Assembly: GCF_013343235.1 (NCBI RefSeq)
Contig: NZ_CP040094.1
Coordinates: 6,009,001-6,073,000, forward strand
Length of the DNA: 64,000 nucleotides
Direction of reading: 5' to 3'
Source: Nostoc sp. TCL240-02
Lineage (GTDB): Bacteria > Cyanobacteriota > Cyanobacteriia > Cyanobacteriales > Nostocaceae
Below are positions 36,952 to 44,246 of the stretch, piece by piece. Within the stretch, counting starts at the first letter, position 1, and each line of letters begins with the position of its first letter. The translations under genes were made by a program, and so were the position numbers. The notes below the pieces were generated by a model, which worked only from the letters and a program-made list of their open reading frames with translations, ran no database searches and was not told the origin of the DNA.

Positions 36952-38217
36952 ATGAATCATCCAATTCAGATTAAGAAACATCCTTTTCCATCTCTACTTT
37001 ATTTAGAGTGGACACTACTGGCAATTACTGCATTGACAGCAGTTATACCACCTCCCTTACGGCGATTTCGTCCCAAACCTCCAGAACTAACAATTTGTGG
37101 GTTATTTCCAGACTTGTCAATTTGCAATTTCTTACCAGAACTATCAATTTATAGTTTGATTTTTTTTGCGTTAATGGGCTTAAGATTACCCAGAGGTAGC
37201 CAGATTTCTAAGGTAATATACACAGGAATTGAAATTTTATTAATTTTAACAACTGGATTATTTGGTGAAAGATTTGCTCGTCTATTCCCTTTTCTTTACA
37301 TAATTTTAGTTACTCGTAGTTGCCTAATATTTAATTTACCTGGGCGTTTATTTGTTACATCTCTATCCTTTGGATTATTCTTATTTACGACACAACTAAA
37401 ATATCAGTTATTTAATTTGCAAGCATCATCACAAGCACAAGAAAAATTTCGATTTCTTAGCTTAAATTGGTCGTTAGTATTTGGCTTAAGCTTAGTATTT
37501 GTGTTGTTGATGATGAATGCAGTATTATCTGAACGGCACAGTCGAGAAAAGCTAGCGATCGCTAATGAAAAACTCCGTGAATATGCGATGCGAATTGAAA
37601 ATCAAGCTACCTTAGAAGAACGTAACCGCATTGCTCGGGAAATTCATGATTCATTAGGACATTCTCTCACTGCTTTAAATCTGCAATTAGAAACAGCATT
37701 AAAACTATGGCAATCTAATCCAGGTAAGGCTGAAACATTTCTAGCAACAGCAAAAGAATTAGGCTCAAAAGCACTAAAAGATGTTCGTCAATCTGTTTCT
37801 ACTATGCGTTCTAATCCTTTACAAGAGCAATCTTTAGAACGTGCGATCGCTAGCCTTGCAGAAAATTTTCATCGCTCCAATGGCATTTTACCAATTTATC
37901 AAATCAACCTCGAATATCCTTTACCACCTGAAATCAACACAGCTATTTACCGAATTACTCAAGAATCTTTGACAAATATAACTAAATATGCTTCTGCAAC
38001 CGAGGTTAAACTGGAACTCGCTACAGCAAGAGGAAATTTGCGATTGATAATTCAGGATAACGGTAGAGGTTTTGATTTAGGGCAAAATACTACTGGTTTT
38101 GGACTTCATAGTATGCGCGATCGCACTTTAGCACTTGGAGGTGACTTTAATATTAATAGCACTCCTGGTTCTGGTTGCAAAATTACAGTTAATATTCCCT
38201 TAATGAGGTTGAGATGA
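36952..38217 (+). CDS. Membrane sensor histidine kinase, NarL/DesK-like (HisKA_3)
   Basis: About 421 residues: an N-terminal half with about five hydrophobic segments (to about residue 190), a short coiled coil (LAIANEKLREYAMRIENQAT), the HisKA_3 dimerisation motif EERNRIAREIHDSLGHSLTA with the phosphorylated His, and an HATPase domain (ITQESLTNITKYASATEVKL, IIQDNGRGFDLGQ, GFGLHSMRDR). Together with the next gene it forms a two-component pair; the signal is unknown, possibly sensed in the membrane as in DesK. ATG 36952 is preferred to TTG 36937. The stop overlaps the regulator start (ATGA). Confidence 0.92.
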   Translation: MNHPIQIKKHPFPSLLYLEWTLLAITALTAVIPPPLRRFRPKPPELTICGLFPDLSICNFLPELSIYSLIFFALMGLRLPRGSQISKVIYTGIEILLILTTGLFGERFARLFPFLYIILVTRSCLIFNLPGRLFVTSLSFGLFLFTTQLKYQLFNLQASSQAQEKFRFLSLNWSLVFGLSLVFVLLMMNAVLSERHSREKLAIANEKLREYAMRIENQATLEERNRIAREIHDSLGHSLTALNLQLETALKLWQSNPGKAETFLATAKELGSKALKDVRQSVSTMRSNPLQEQSLERAIASLAENFHRSNGILPIYQINLEYPLPPEINTAIYRITQESLTNITKYASATEVKLELATARGNLRLIIQDNGRGFDLGQNTTGFGLHSMRDRTLALGGDFNINSTPGSGCKITVNIPLMRLR

Positions 38218-38870
38218 TGATTAAAGTATTGTTAGTAGATGACCAAGGTTTAATTCGTCAAGGATTAAGAGCGTTATTAGAATTAGAACCGGATTTAGAG
38301 ATAGTGGGAGAAGCAGAAAATGGTGAACAGGCAATTAATTTGGTTGCTGAATTTCAACCAGATGTACTATTGCTAGATATCAGAATGCCTATTATGGATG
38401 GAGTTGCAGCGACGAAAGAAATTCAAAAACGTTTTCCCACAACTAAAATTTTAGTACTGACGACTTTTGATGATGATGAATATGTATCAGCAGCATTGCA
38501 AAATGGGGCAATGGGTTATTTATTAAAAGATACGCCCTCAGAAGAATTAGCTGTTGCTATTCGTGCTGTTTATAAAGGATATACCCAATTAGGTCCAGGT
38601 ATAGTTAAAAAGCTGTTAACTCAGTTTTCTAATGGTACACCAATCCATTCAACACCTGTACCTTCTACTTTAACTGAACTTACTCCTAGAGAAAAAGAGG
38701 TTTTGCGGTTAATTGCTACAGGTGCTAGTAACCGAGAAATTGCTCAAGAACTCTATATTTCTGAGGGGACGGTAAAAAATCATGTGACAAATATTTTAAA
38801 CACGTTAAATCTGCGCGATCGCACTCAAGCGGCGATTTGGGCAAACACATATTTATCCTATTTGAATTAG
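38214..38870 (+). CDS. NarL/FixJ-family response regulator
   Basis: A 218-residue two-domain regulator. The receiver has the acidic pair (VLLVDDQGLIRQG), phospho-acceptor Asp in VLLLDIRMPIMDG, the Thr of VLTTFDDDEYV and the Lys of YLLKDTPSEE. The C-terminal LuxR-type helix-turn-helix is LTPREKEVLRLIATGASNRE followed by IAQELYISEGTVKNHVTNIL. It overlaps the kinase gene by four bases, so the two are translated together. It should bind DNA once phosphorylated; target genes are not evident. Confidence 0.95.
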   Translation: MMIKVLLVDDQGLIRQGLRALLELEPDLEIVGEAENGEQAINLVAEFQPDVLLLDIRMPIMDGVAATKEIQKRFPTTKILVLTTFDDDEYVSAALQNGAMGYLLKDTPSEELAVAIRAVYKGYTQLGPGIVKKLLTQFSNGTPIHSTPVPSTLTELTPREKEVLRLIATGASNREIAQELYISEGTVKNHVTNILNTLNLRDRTQAAIWANTYLSYLN

Positions 38871-38927
38871 CCAAGTTAAATAATTCGTAATTCGTGATTT
38901 TAGCCTTTAAATTAATTATAGTAGCGG

Positions 38928-39068
38928 TATCAATACGGTTCGGTTAAGGCAAGAGACGCGATAAATCGCCGTCTCTACAAAGGACTGATTATTGTAAAGA
39001 TGGCGATTTATCGCGTCTTTGTGATCTAGGGCGTGTCATCAAAAAACCTTATCCGAACGGTATTGATA
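38928..39068. repeat. MITE-like palindromic element, 141 bases
   Basis: The left end TATCAATACGGTTCGG (38928) and the right end (39047-39068) are inverted repeats matching at 20 of 22 bases. A second, perfect inverted repeat is nested inside: AGACGCGATAAATCGCC (38954-38970) with GGCGATTTATCGCGTCT (39002-39018). Direct GCGG tetramers flank it (38924-38927 and 39069-39072). The ends resemble those of the element at 43589. Confidence 0.65.
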
Positions 39069-39122
39069 GCGGATTGGCTTTCAAGACAATCGTTACTAAA
39101 TAATCTATTGTTTGGAATTCCC

Positions 39123-40439
39123 TTACTTTTTGACTAAAAAATATGCTGTAGCATAGTCAGGCAATTGACTGATTTTCTGACCAAATTCTTTTTTATTATT
39201 AAATATACCTGCCAAAAAATCTAGCTGATAAAGATTGGGTAAAAAGGCTCCCCCTGTATCGGCAATTACTCCCATTCGCAGATGTTTGCGACCACCTTGA
39301 GTATGCTCAATTACGACCACTTTACCTAAACCAATATTCAAAACATCTCCCGCAAAAGTAACTCCGGGTTTGATAGAGATTTTTGCACCTATTTTATATC
39401 CATAGCCTTTAATAGCATCAACTTCTCTAAAATACCAATAACGTTTTTGTGCTGTTGCTTTCAATCCGCGAATATAAGACATTCCATTATTTCTGTCTAC
39501 ATTAAAAAATGCCTTATAACCATCTGTAAAATTAATTAATATTGTTCCTTCCATAATTGCTTCTTCTAAACCATTTCTGGTTAGATAAGCGAGACTGGTA
39601 ACTTTTCCAAATTCTTTACCACCTGGTTCATAAATACCTGACAAAACATCCTGCTTGGTGTATTTCGTATAGAATTTGTCGTTATTAGCGTTGTCTTTTA
39701 AGCTATAAATTGGTGTATTAAAAGTAGAGGTTTTCTTCCGAGAACCTGGATGAGTAAAGACAGCATATTTAGTAATTCGTAATTGTTTTTGCTGTTTATT
39801 CTTTGGGTTATAAGGAGACCATTTAATAACTCGAAAATTGGTATTGATAAAGTTAGGATCTTGCAACCGAGTAGCTCGATTATTAGCGATATCCTCCTTT
39901 AAGACAGCAATCATGAAATTCAAAGTGTTGAGAACATCTGGTATAGTTACTCCTTGAGTCGCAAGCATTCCTGTACGGAGAATATCTGGGTCTTCTGAAG
40001 AGTAATCTTGAAAATATTTTCTAGTATTAACTAGAACAGTTAATAAATCTCCTTGGTTGAAGTTAACCTTACTACTTGGCAGTTTTGCTGGGGTAACAAC
40101 CTGACTACCATTAATACTAAATTTATATTTTTTGAACTCATCGACAATTGGATAGGGTGCAGATGCAGCTAGCAAATTTTGCTGAGATAAAAAAGTGTTT
40201 TGCTGATCGATAACTTCATCAGATACTTGTTGAGCAACAAAAGGATTTTGAAAATTTGCAGTGAGGGAAATCTGTGATGGAACTGCGGCAGAATTTTCTT
40301 GCTGCGTAAAGGGTTGATTTTGTTGGGCTAGCTGTTTATTTTTTGACTGAGTATATAAATGGCTATTTGCTAAACTGACAAATAATAAGGCAGCACAACC
40401 GACTGTGAAGCGAAATTTTGGGCTGGATAAGATATTCAT
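39123..40439 (-). CDS. Secreted hypothetical protein with 3D-like C-terminal motif
   Basis: A 438-residue protein with an N-terminal hydrophobic segment (FTVGCAALLFVSLANSHLYT) that is a signal peptide or anchor, then a Gln/Asn-rich stretch (residues 30-90). The last part contains GVIADTGGAFLPNLYQLDFL, which resembles the DTGGxIxGxxxD motif of the 3D fold of MltA-type lytic transglycosylases and related proteins, with the Asp near the right place. A peptidoglycan-related role is therefore possible, and murG is the next gene upstream, 38 bases apart. No catalytic assignment is certain. Confidence 0.7.
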   Translation of the reverse strand: MNILSSPKFRFTVGCAALLFVSLANSHLYTQSKNKQLAQQNQPFTQQENSAAVPSQISLTANFQNPFVAQQVSDEVIDQQNTFLSQQNLLAASAPYPIVDEFKKYKFSINGSQVVTPAKLPSSKVNFNQGDLLTVLVNTRKYFQDYSSEDPDILRTGMLATQGVTIPDVLNTLNFMIAVLKEDIANNRATRLQDPNFINTNFRVIKWSPYNPKNKQQKQLRITKYAVFTHPGSRKKTSTFNTPIYSLKDNANNDKFYTKYTKQDVLSGIYEPGGKEFGKVTSLAYLTRNGLEEAIMEGTILINFTDGYKAFFNVDRNNGMSYIRGLKATAQKRYWYFREVDAIKGYGYKIGAKISIKPGVTFAGDVLNIGLGKVVVIEHTQGGRKHLRMGVIADTGGAFLPNLYQLDFLAGIFNNKKEFGQKISQLPDYATAYFLVKK

Positions 40440-40477
40440 AACTTGGAAATTAAATTTCTAATACTAAATAATCGACG

Positions 40478-41554
40478 TTATGTTTCCACCACCTCACGCA
40501 CTAATTGCGCCAATTTTTCGGCACTATCGGGAACTGCGATCGCATGAGCGTTTTCACCCATCTTTGCTAACTCTTGCGGTGACTGCAACAAATTCAACAC
40601 ATTACTTTGCAATACTTGCGCCGTCAACTGCGATTGTTTCAGTGTTAACGCTGCACCAGATGAAGTAAATACGTCTGCATTATAAGATTGATGGTCTTCT
40701 GCGGCAAAGGGGTAGGGGATCAAAATTGCTGGTATTCCACACACTGCTAATTCTGTCAAGCTACCGGCACCAGAACGACTAATGGCAAGAGTTGCTCGTT
40801 GCAACAATGCCGCCATGTTGTTGTAAAAAGGTAAGGCTATGTACTGTGGATGTTTGAGACTATCTGCTTCGGGATCGCGATCGCCAGTTAAATGTACTAC
40901 ATAAGCGCCAGCATCAAACCAAGCCTTTGCAGATTCGCGCACTAACTTATTAACCGCAACTGCACCTTGGCTACCACCAAAGACGACAATTAAGGGAACA
41001 CCATCAGGAATGGCTAAATCCAGGGGTGAGTTAATTTCCCCATCGAGAAATTGCGATCTTACAGGAGTACCAACACAGACATTTTTGGCACGGGGTAAAT
41101 ACTTAGCAGCTACTTCAAATCCCAAGGCTACCGCACTACACCAAGGGCCAAAAAAGCGAGTTACTTTACCTGGTAAGGCGTTAGATTCGTGGAAAACCAC
41201 GGGTAAACCGAGGGAACGTGCCGCAATGACGGCTGGCCCGGCTATGTAACCCCCAGTGGTAAATACTCCTTGAAAATTTCCCTGTTTGAGAATTCGTCTG
41301 ACTTCTATAATCGAAAGGGCAAGTTTACCAAAGATCCGAATCGAAGAAAGTCCAAACCCTTGCTGAAACCCTTCAACTGCAATAGTATTCAAGGGATACT
41401 CTTTAGGGACAAGTTGAGTTTCCAGCCGATTGGATACTCCCAGCCATTCGATTTGATAATCTGGAAGTTTTTCTGCCAGTGCGATAGCTGGAAACAAGTG
41501 TCCACCAGTACCACTGGCAGCTATTAATAATCGTATCGGTGCGTTTGCCATCAA
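40478..41554 (-). CDS. murG: MurG, UDP-GlcNAc:lipid I N-acetylglucosaminyltransferase
   Basis: MurG transfers GlcNAc to undecaprenyl-pyrophosphoryl-MurNAc-pentapeptide (lipid I to lipid II) at the inner face of the membrane. The 358-residue GT-B protein shows IAASGTGGHLFPAIALAEKL, TTGGYIAGPAVIAARSLGLP, VFHESNALPG, VVFGGSQGAVAVNKLVRES and RSGAGSLTELAVCGIPAILI, with IPYPFAAEDHQSYNA at the donor site. Length is normal. It could share a transcript with the secreted 3D-like protein downstream. The start has two adjacent Met codons; ATG at 41552-41554 is taken. Confidence 0.96.
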   Translation of the reverse strand: MMANAPIRLLIAASGTGGHLFPAIALAEKLPDYQIEWLGVSNRLETQLVPKEYPLNTIAVEGFQQGFGLSSIRIFGKLALSIIEVRRILKQGNFQGVFTTGGYIAGPAVIAARSLGLPVVFHESNALPGKVTRFFGPWCSAVALGFEVAAKYLPRAKNVCVGTPVRSQFLDGEINSPLDLAIPDGVPLIVVFGGSQGAVAVNKLVRESAKAWFDAGAYVVHLTGDRDPEADSLKHPQYIALPFYNNMAALLQRATLAISRSGAGSLTELAVCGIPAILIPYPFAAEDHQSYNADVFTSSGAALTLKQSQLTAQVLQSNVLNLLQSPQELAKMGENAHAIAVPDSAEKLAQLVREVVET

Positions 41555-41635
41555 ACCTCTACCGTTTAGCGTCTAGCTTAACTAAGATAAAACAATTTCC
41601 TGACTTTCTCTCATCAAATCAGTAAACTCTTGCCA

Positions 41636-42475
41636 ATGACTAAAATTATTACTGCTTTTGCAAAACGCCAACTCAAATTTCCAGCCAGTATTTGGCTGGT
41701 TTCGTTCCTGCTAACCCTTGGTTTAACAAGTGGTTGGCAACGCACTCAAGCGACGACACCACAGCAATTAGCCCAAACTGGTACAGTTCAAAATGCACCA
41801 ACCGATTTAAAAAACCTGTTGACACAAGTTGATGCAGCTGCCAGTAAGGGTGATGTCAAAGGGGTGTTGCAATTCTACAGCCCCTCTTTCACTCATGGGG
41901 ATGGATTAAACCTCCAAACCCTAGAAAAGTCTTTGGTTTTACTTTGGCAACGATATCCTAAATTACAATACAGTACCAAACTGCTATCTTCAAAATCGGA
42001 AGGCAATGGGATTATTGCCGAAACAGAGACGAAAATAACTGGCTTACCCTCCGGTAGCGGGAATAATTTGGCTCTCGATGCCACGATTAAATCGCGTCAG
42101 CGGATTGAAAGCGGTAAAATCGTCCGCCAAGACATTTTGGCAGAACGCACCCTACTTACCTCTGGCAGCAAGCCACCCAAAATTGATATTAAATTACCAG
42201 AACAGGTACAAGTTGGTCAGAAGTATAATTTTGATGCGATCGTCCAAGAGCCACTTGGTGATGATTTTCTCCTCGGAACGGCGCTAGAGGAAACCATCCA
42301 ACCAGAGAAGTTTCTCAACCCCACACCCGTAGATTTGCAATTATTGACATCCGGTGGACTGTTTAAAACGGGACAAGCACCATCCACCCCTGGTAGCCAA
42401 TGGGTTTCTGCTGTCATCCTACGAGGTAATGGGATGACGATGGTAACTCAGCGTCTACAAGTGGTGAAGAAATAG
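41636..42475 (+). CDS. Secreted hypothetical protein with SnoaL/NTF2-like part
   Basis: A 279-residue protein. A signal peptide (about residues 1-40, with SIWLVSFLLTLGLTSGW and a likely cut near QATTP) is followed by a region about 60-150 (LLTQVDAAASKGDVKGVLQF, then YSPSFTHGDGLNLQTLEKSL) that looks like a short SnoaL/NTF2 domain of the kind used by secreted calcium- or ligand-binding proteins. The remainder is beta-rich with a motif PEQVQVGQKYNFDAIVQEPL. Function unknown. Divergent from murG. ATG 41636 is preferred to TTG 41630. Confidence 0.75.
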   Translation: MTKIITAFAKRQLKFPASIWLVSFLLTLGLTSGWQRTQATTPQQLAQTGTVQNAPTDLKNLLTQVDAAASKGDVKGVLQFYSPSFTHGDGLNLQTLEKSLVLLWQRYPKLQYSTKLLSSKSEGNGIIAETETKITGLPSGSGNNLALDATIKSRQRIESGKIVRQDILAERTLLTSGSKPPKIDIKLPEQVQVGQKYNFDAIVQEPLGDDFLLGTALEETIQPEKFLNPTPVDLQLLTSGGLFKTGQAPSTPGSQWVSAVILRGNGMTMVTQRLQVVKK

Positions 42476-42534
42476 AGACGCGATTTATCGCGTCTGTACA
42501 AGAGTTAAGAGTATAGACGCGATTCATCGCGTCT
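42476..42534. repeat. Two AGACGCGAT hairpins after the stop codon
   Basis: AGACGCGATTTATCGCGTCT (42476-42495) and AGACGCGATTCATCGCGTCT (42515-42534) each fold into a 9-base hairpin, starting at the first base after the preceding gene's stop. Related sequences occur inside the elements at 38928 and 43589. They may help end transcription, though no T-tract follows. Confidence 0.7.
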
Positions 42535-42632
42535 ATTAGGAGTTATGGACGACTGATGATAAATTATGAACTATGAAATTTGTGCTAATTCATAATTCAT
42601 AACTATTAACTCCTCACTTCATAACTATCCTA

Positions 42633-43412
42633 ATGACTTCCCTACAAAATCAAATCATTTTGATTACTGGCGCAAGTAGTGGTATTGGTACTGCTTGTGC
42701 GAGAATCTTCGCTGGTGCGGGTGCAAAACTAATCTTAGCGGCACGACGGTTAGAACGTTTGCAGCAGCTAGCAGATGCTCTTATTAAAGGATTTGGTACT
42801 GAAATTCATTTATTACAGCTAGATGTGCGCGATCGCAACGCTGTCGAATCTGCCATTTCTACTCTACCGCCTGCCTGGTCTGACATCGACATTCTGATTA
42901 ACAATGCTGGTCTAAGTCGTGGTTTAGACAAGTTGCACGAAGGCAGCTTTCAAGACTGGGAAGACATGATTGATACTAACGTTAAGGGTTTACTTTATGT
43001 TTCCCGTTATGTTGTTCCGGGAATGGTGAGTCGCGATCGCGGCCATGTGGTAAATTTAGGTTCCATTGCCGGACATCAAACCTATCCCGGTGGCAATGTC
43101 TACTGTGCTACCAAAGCTGCTGTGAGAGCTATTTCTGAAGGTTTAAAACAAGACTTGTTGGGAACACGGGTACGTGTAACTTCCGTTGACCCTGGTATGG
43201 TGGAAACGGAATTTAGCGAGGTGCGGTTTCACGGAAATACTGAACGCGCTAAAACAGTCTACCAGGGAGTTACGCCACTGACAGCAGATGATGTGGCTGA
43301 TGTGATATTTTTCTGTGTGACGCGATCACCCCATGTCAATATTAACGAAGTTGTGCTGATGCCTGTTGACCAAGCTAGCGCTACGTTAGTTAATCGGCGA
43401 ACAGAAAAGTAA
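42633..43412 (+). CDS. Short-chain dehydrogenase/reductase, YdfG-like
   Basis: A classical 259-residue SDR. ILITGASSGIGTACARIF is the nucleotide-binding motif, ILINNAGLSRG the NNAG strand, VVNLGSIAGHQTYPGGNVYC carries the catalytic Ser and Tyr, and the Lys follows in ATKAAVRAISE. The sequence RVTSVDPGMVETEFSEVRF and the end VNINEVVLMPVDQ are typical of the YdfG-type 3-hydroxy-acid (serine/malonic semialdehyde) dehydrogenases, NADP-dependent. Substrate is inferred only. Monocistronic, between repeat-rich flanks. Confidence 0.9.
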   Translation: MTSLQNQIILITGASSGIGTACARIFAGAGAKLILAARRLERLQQLADALIKGFGTEIHLLQLDVRDRNAVESAISTLPPAWSDIDILINNAGLSRGLDKLHEGSFQDWEDMIDTNVKGLLYVSRYVVPGMVSRDRGHVVNLGSIAGHQTYPGGNVYCATKAAVRAISEGLKQDLLGTRVRVTSVDPGMVETEFSEVRFHGNTERAKTVYQGVTPLTADDVADVIFFCVTRSPHVNINEVVLMPVDQASATLVNRRTEK

Positions 43413-43578
43413 TCCAATTGAAGAAGATTAAATTCTAAACACTCCCACATATTTTGAAAATTTTACTACGCTCATTTCCAAAAAACCGTTGGTTAGATTT
43501 GGAATATTTTGATGTTACTAAAAATACTTTATTAAATGTATTTTTATTTTTTCGTATGAAATTACCCTGCTAAATCCC

Positions 43579-43705
43579 CCTTAAAAAGCAATACGGTTCA
43601 AAGCGCTACTTGTATAAAATCGTGGGTTTTTGAGTTTTTGAGACGCGATAAATCGCCGTCTCTACAAGTGTTTTGGTCTTATGTGAACTGTATTGCCTTA
43701 AAAAG
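43579..43705. mobile_element. MITE-like element flanked by 10-base direct repeats
   Basis: Inverted ends CAATACGGTTCA (43589-43600) and TGAACTGTATTG (43684-43695) bound a 107-base body that includes AGACGCGATAAATCGCCGTC (about 43640). Identical CCTTAAAAAG decamers flank it (43579-43588 and 43696-43705), as a target duplication would. It has no coding capacity. The ends are close to those of the element at 38928. Confidence 0.6.
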
Positions 43706-44246
43706 TGGCAGTTTGATTCTGGTCTTGCAAACTGGAGCGACTGGCATGGGTTAGGGGGGATCAATAAGAGCCTGGAATAACAAGCAACTACTTTTCAAAC
43801 ATCCTTTAAGGCTAGTTGGAAAATCTGAGGAAATACGTAAAATTACAATTTCCTCAAAAAATTATCGTTTTTGGTTGTAGATAATTGCGGAACTTGTTTT
43901 GATTGTCTTGTAGTTATATAGTTTATGCTTATTAAAAAACAAAATAAGCATCTATCCTAAGAGGGATTTTTTAGGACTAATCTTTCTGTATGCATTTTTT
44001 AGAACTAGATTATGCAAAAATGATTTTTACTCATACATAAAATTCATATATGTTATCCAAAGAAAAGTGTTGACGATACAACTTCAAGAAAACATTTATT
44101 ATTAATCAAAATAAAAGCGCTGTAGTTAATGCAGGAGGAGTTAAAAAAGTCTGAACTACTTCTCTACTTCAGACACTTAAAATTTTCTGAAGTTTAATTT
44201 ATTAAGTAATTAATTTTATAATCTTTACAATAAAAGGAATATTTTA
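43706..44246. other. AT-rich leader region of the sensor kinase gene
   Basis: No gene seen. Small inverted repeats occur: TGAGGAAAT (43826-43834) with ATTTCCTCA (43848-43856), and ATGCTTATT (43925-43933) with AATAAGCAT (43943-43951). Either may be a terminator or regulatory dyad; nothing decides between them. Confidence 0.4.
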
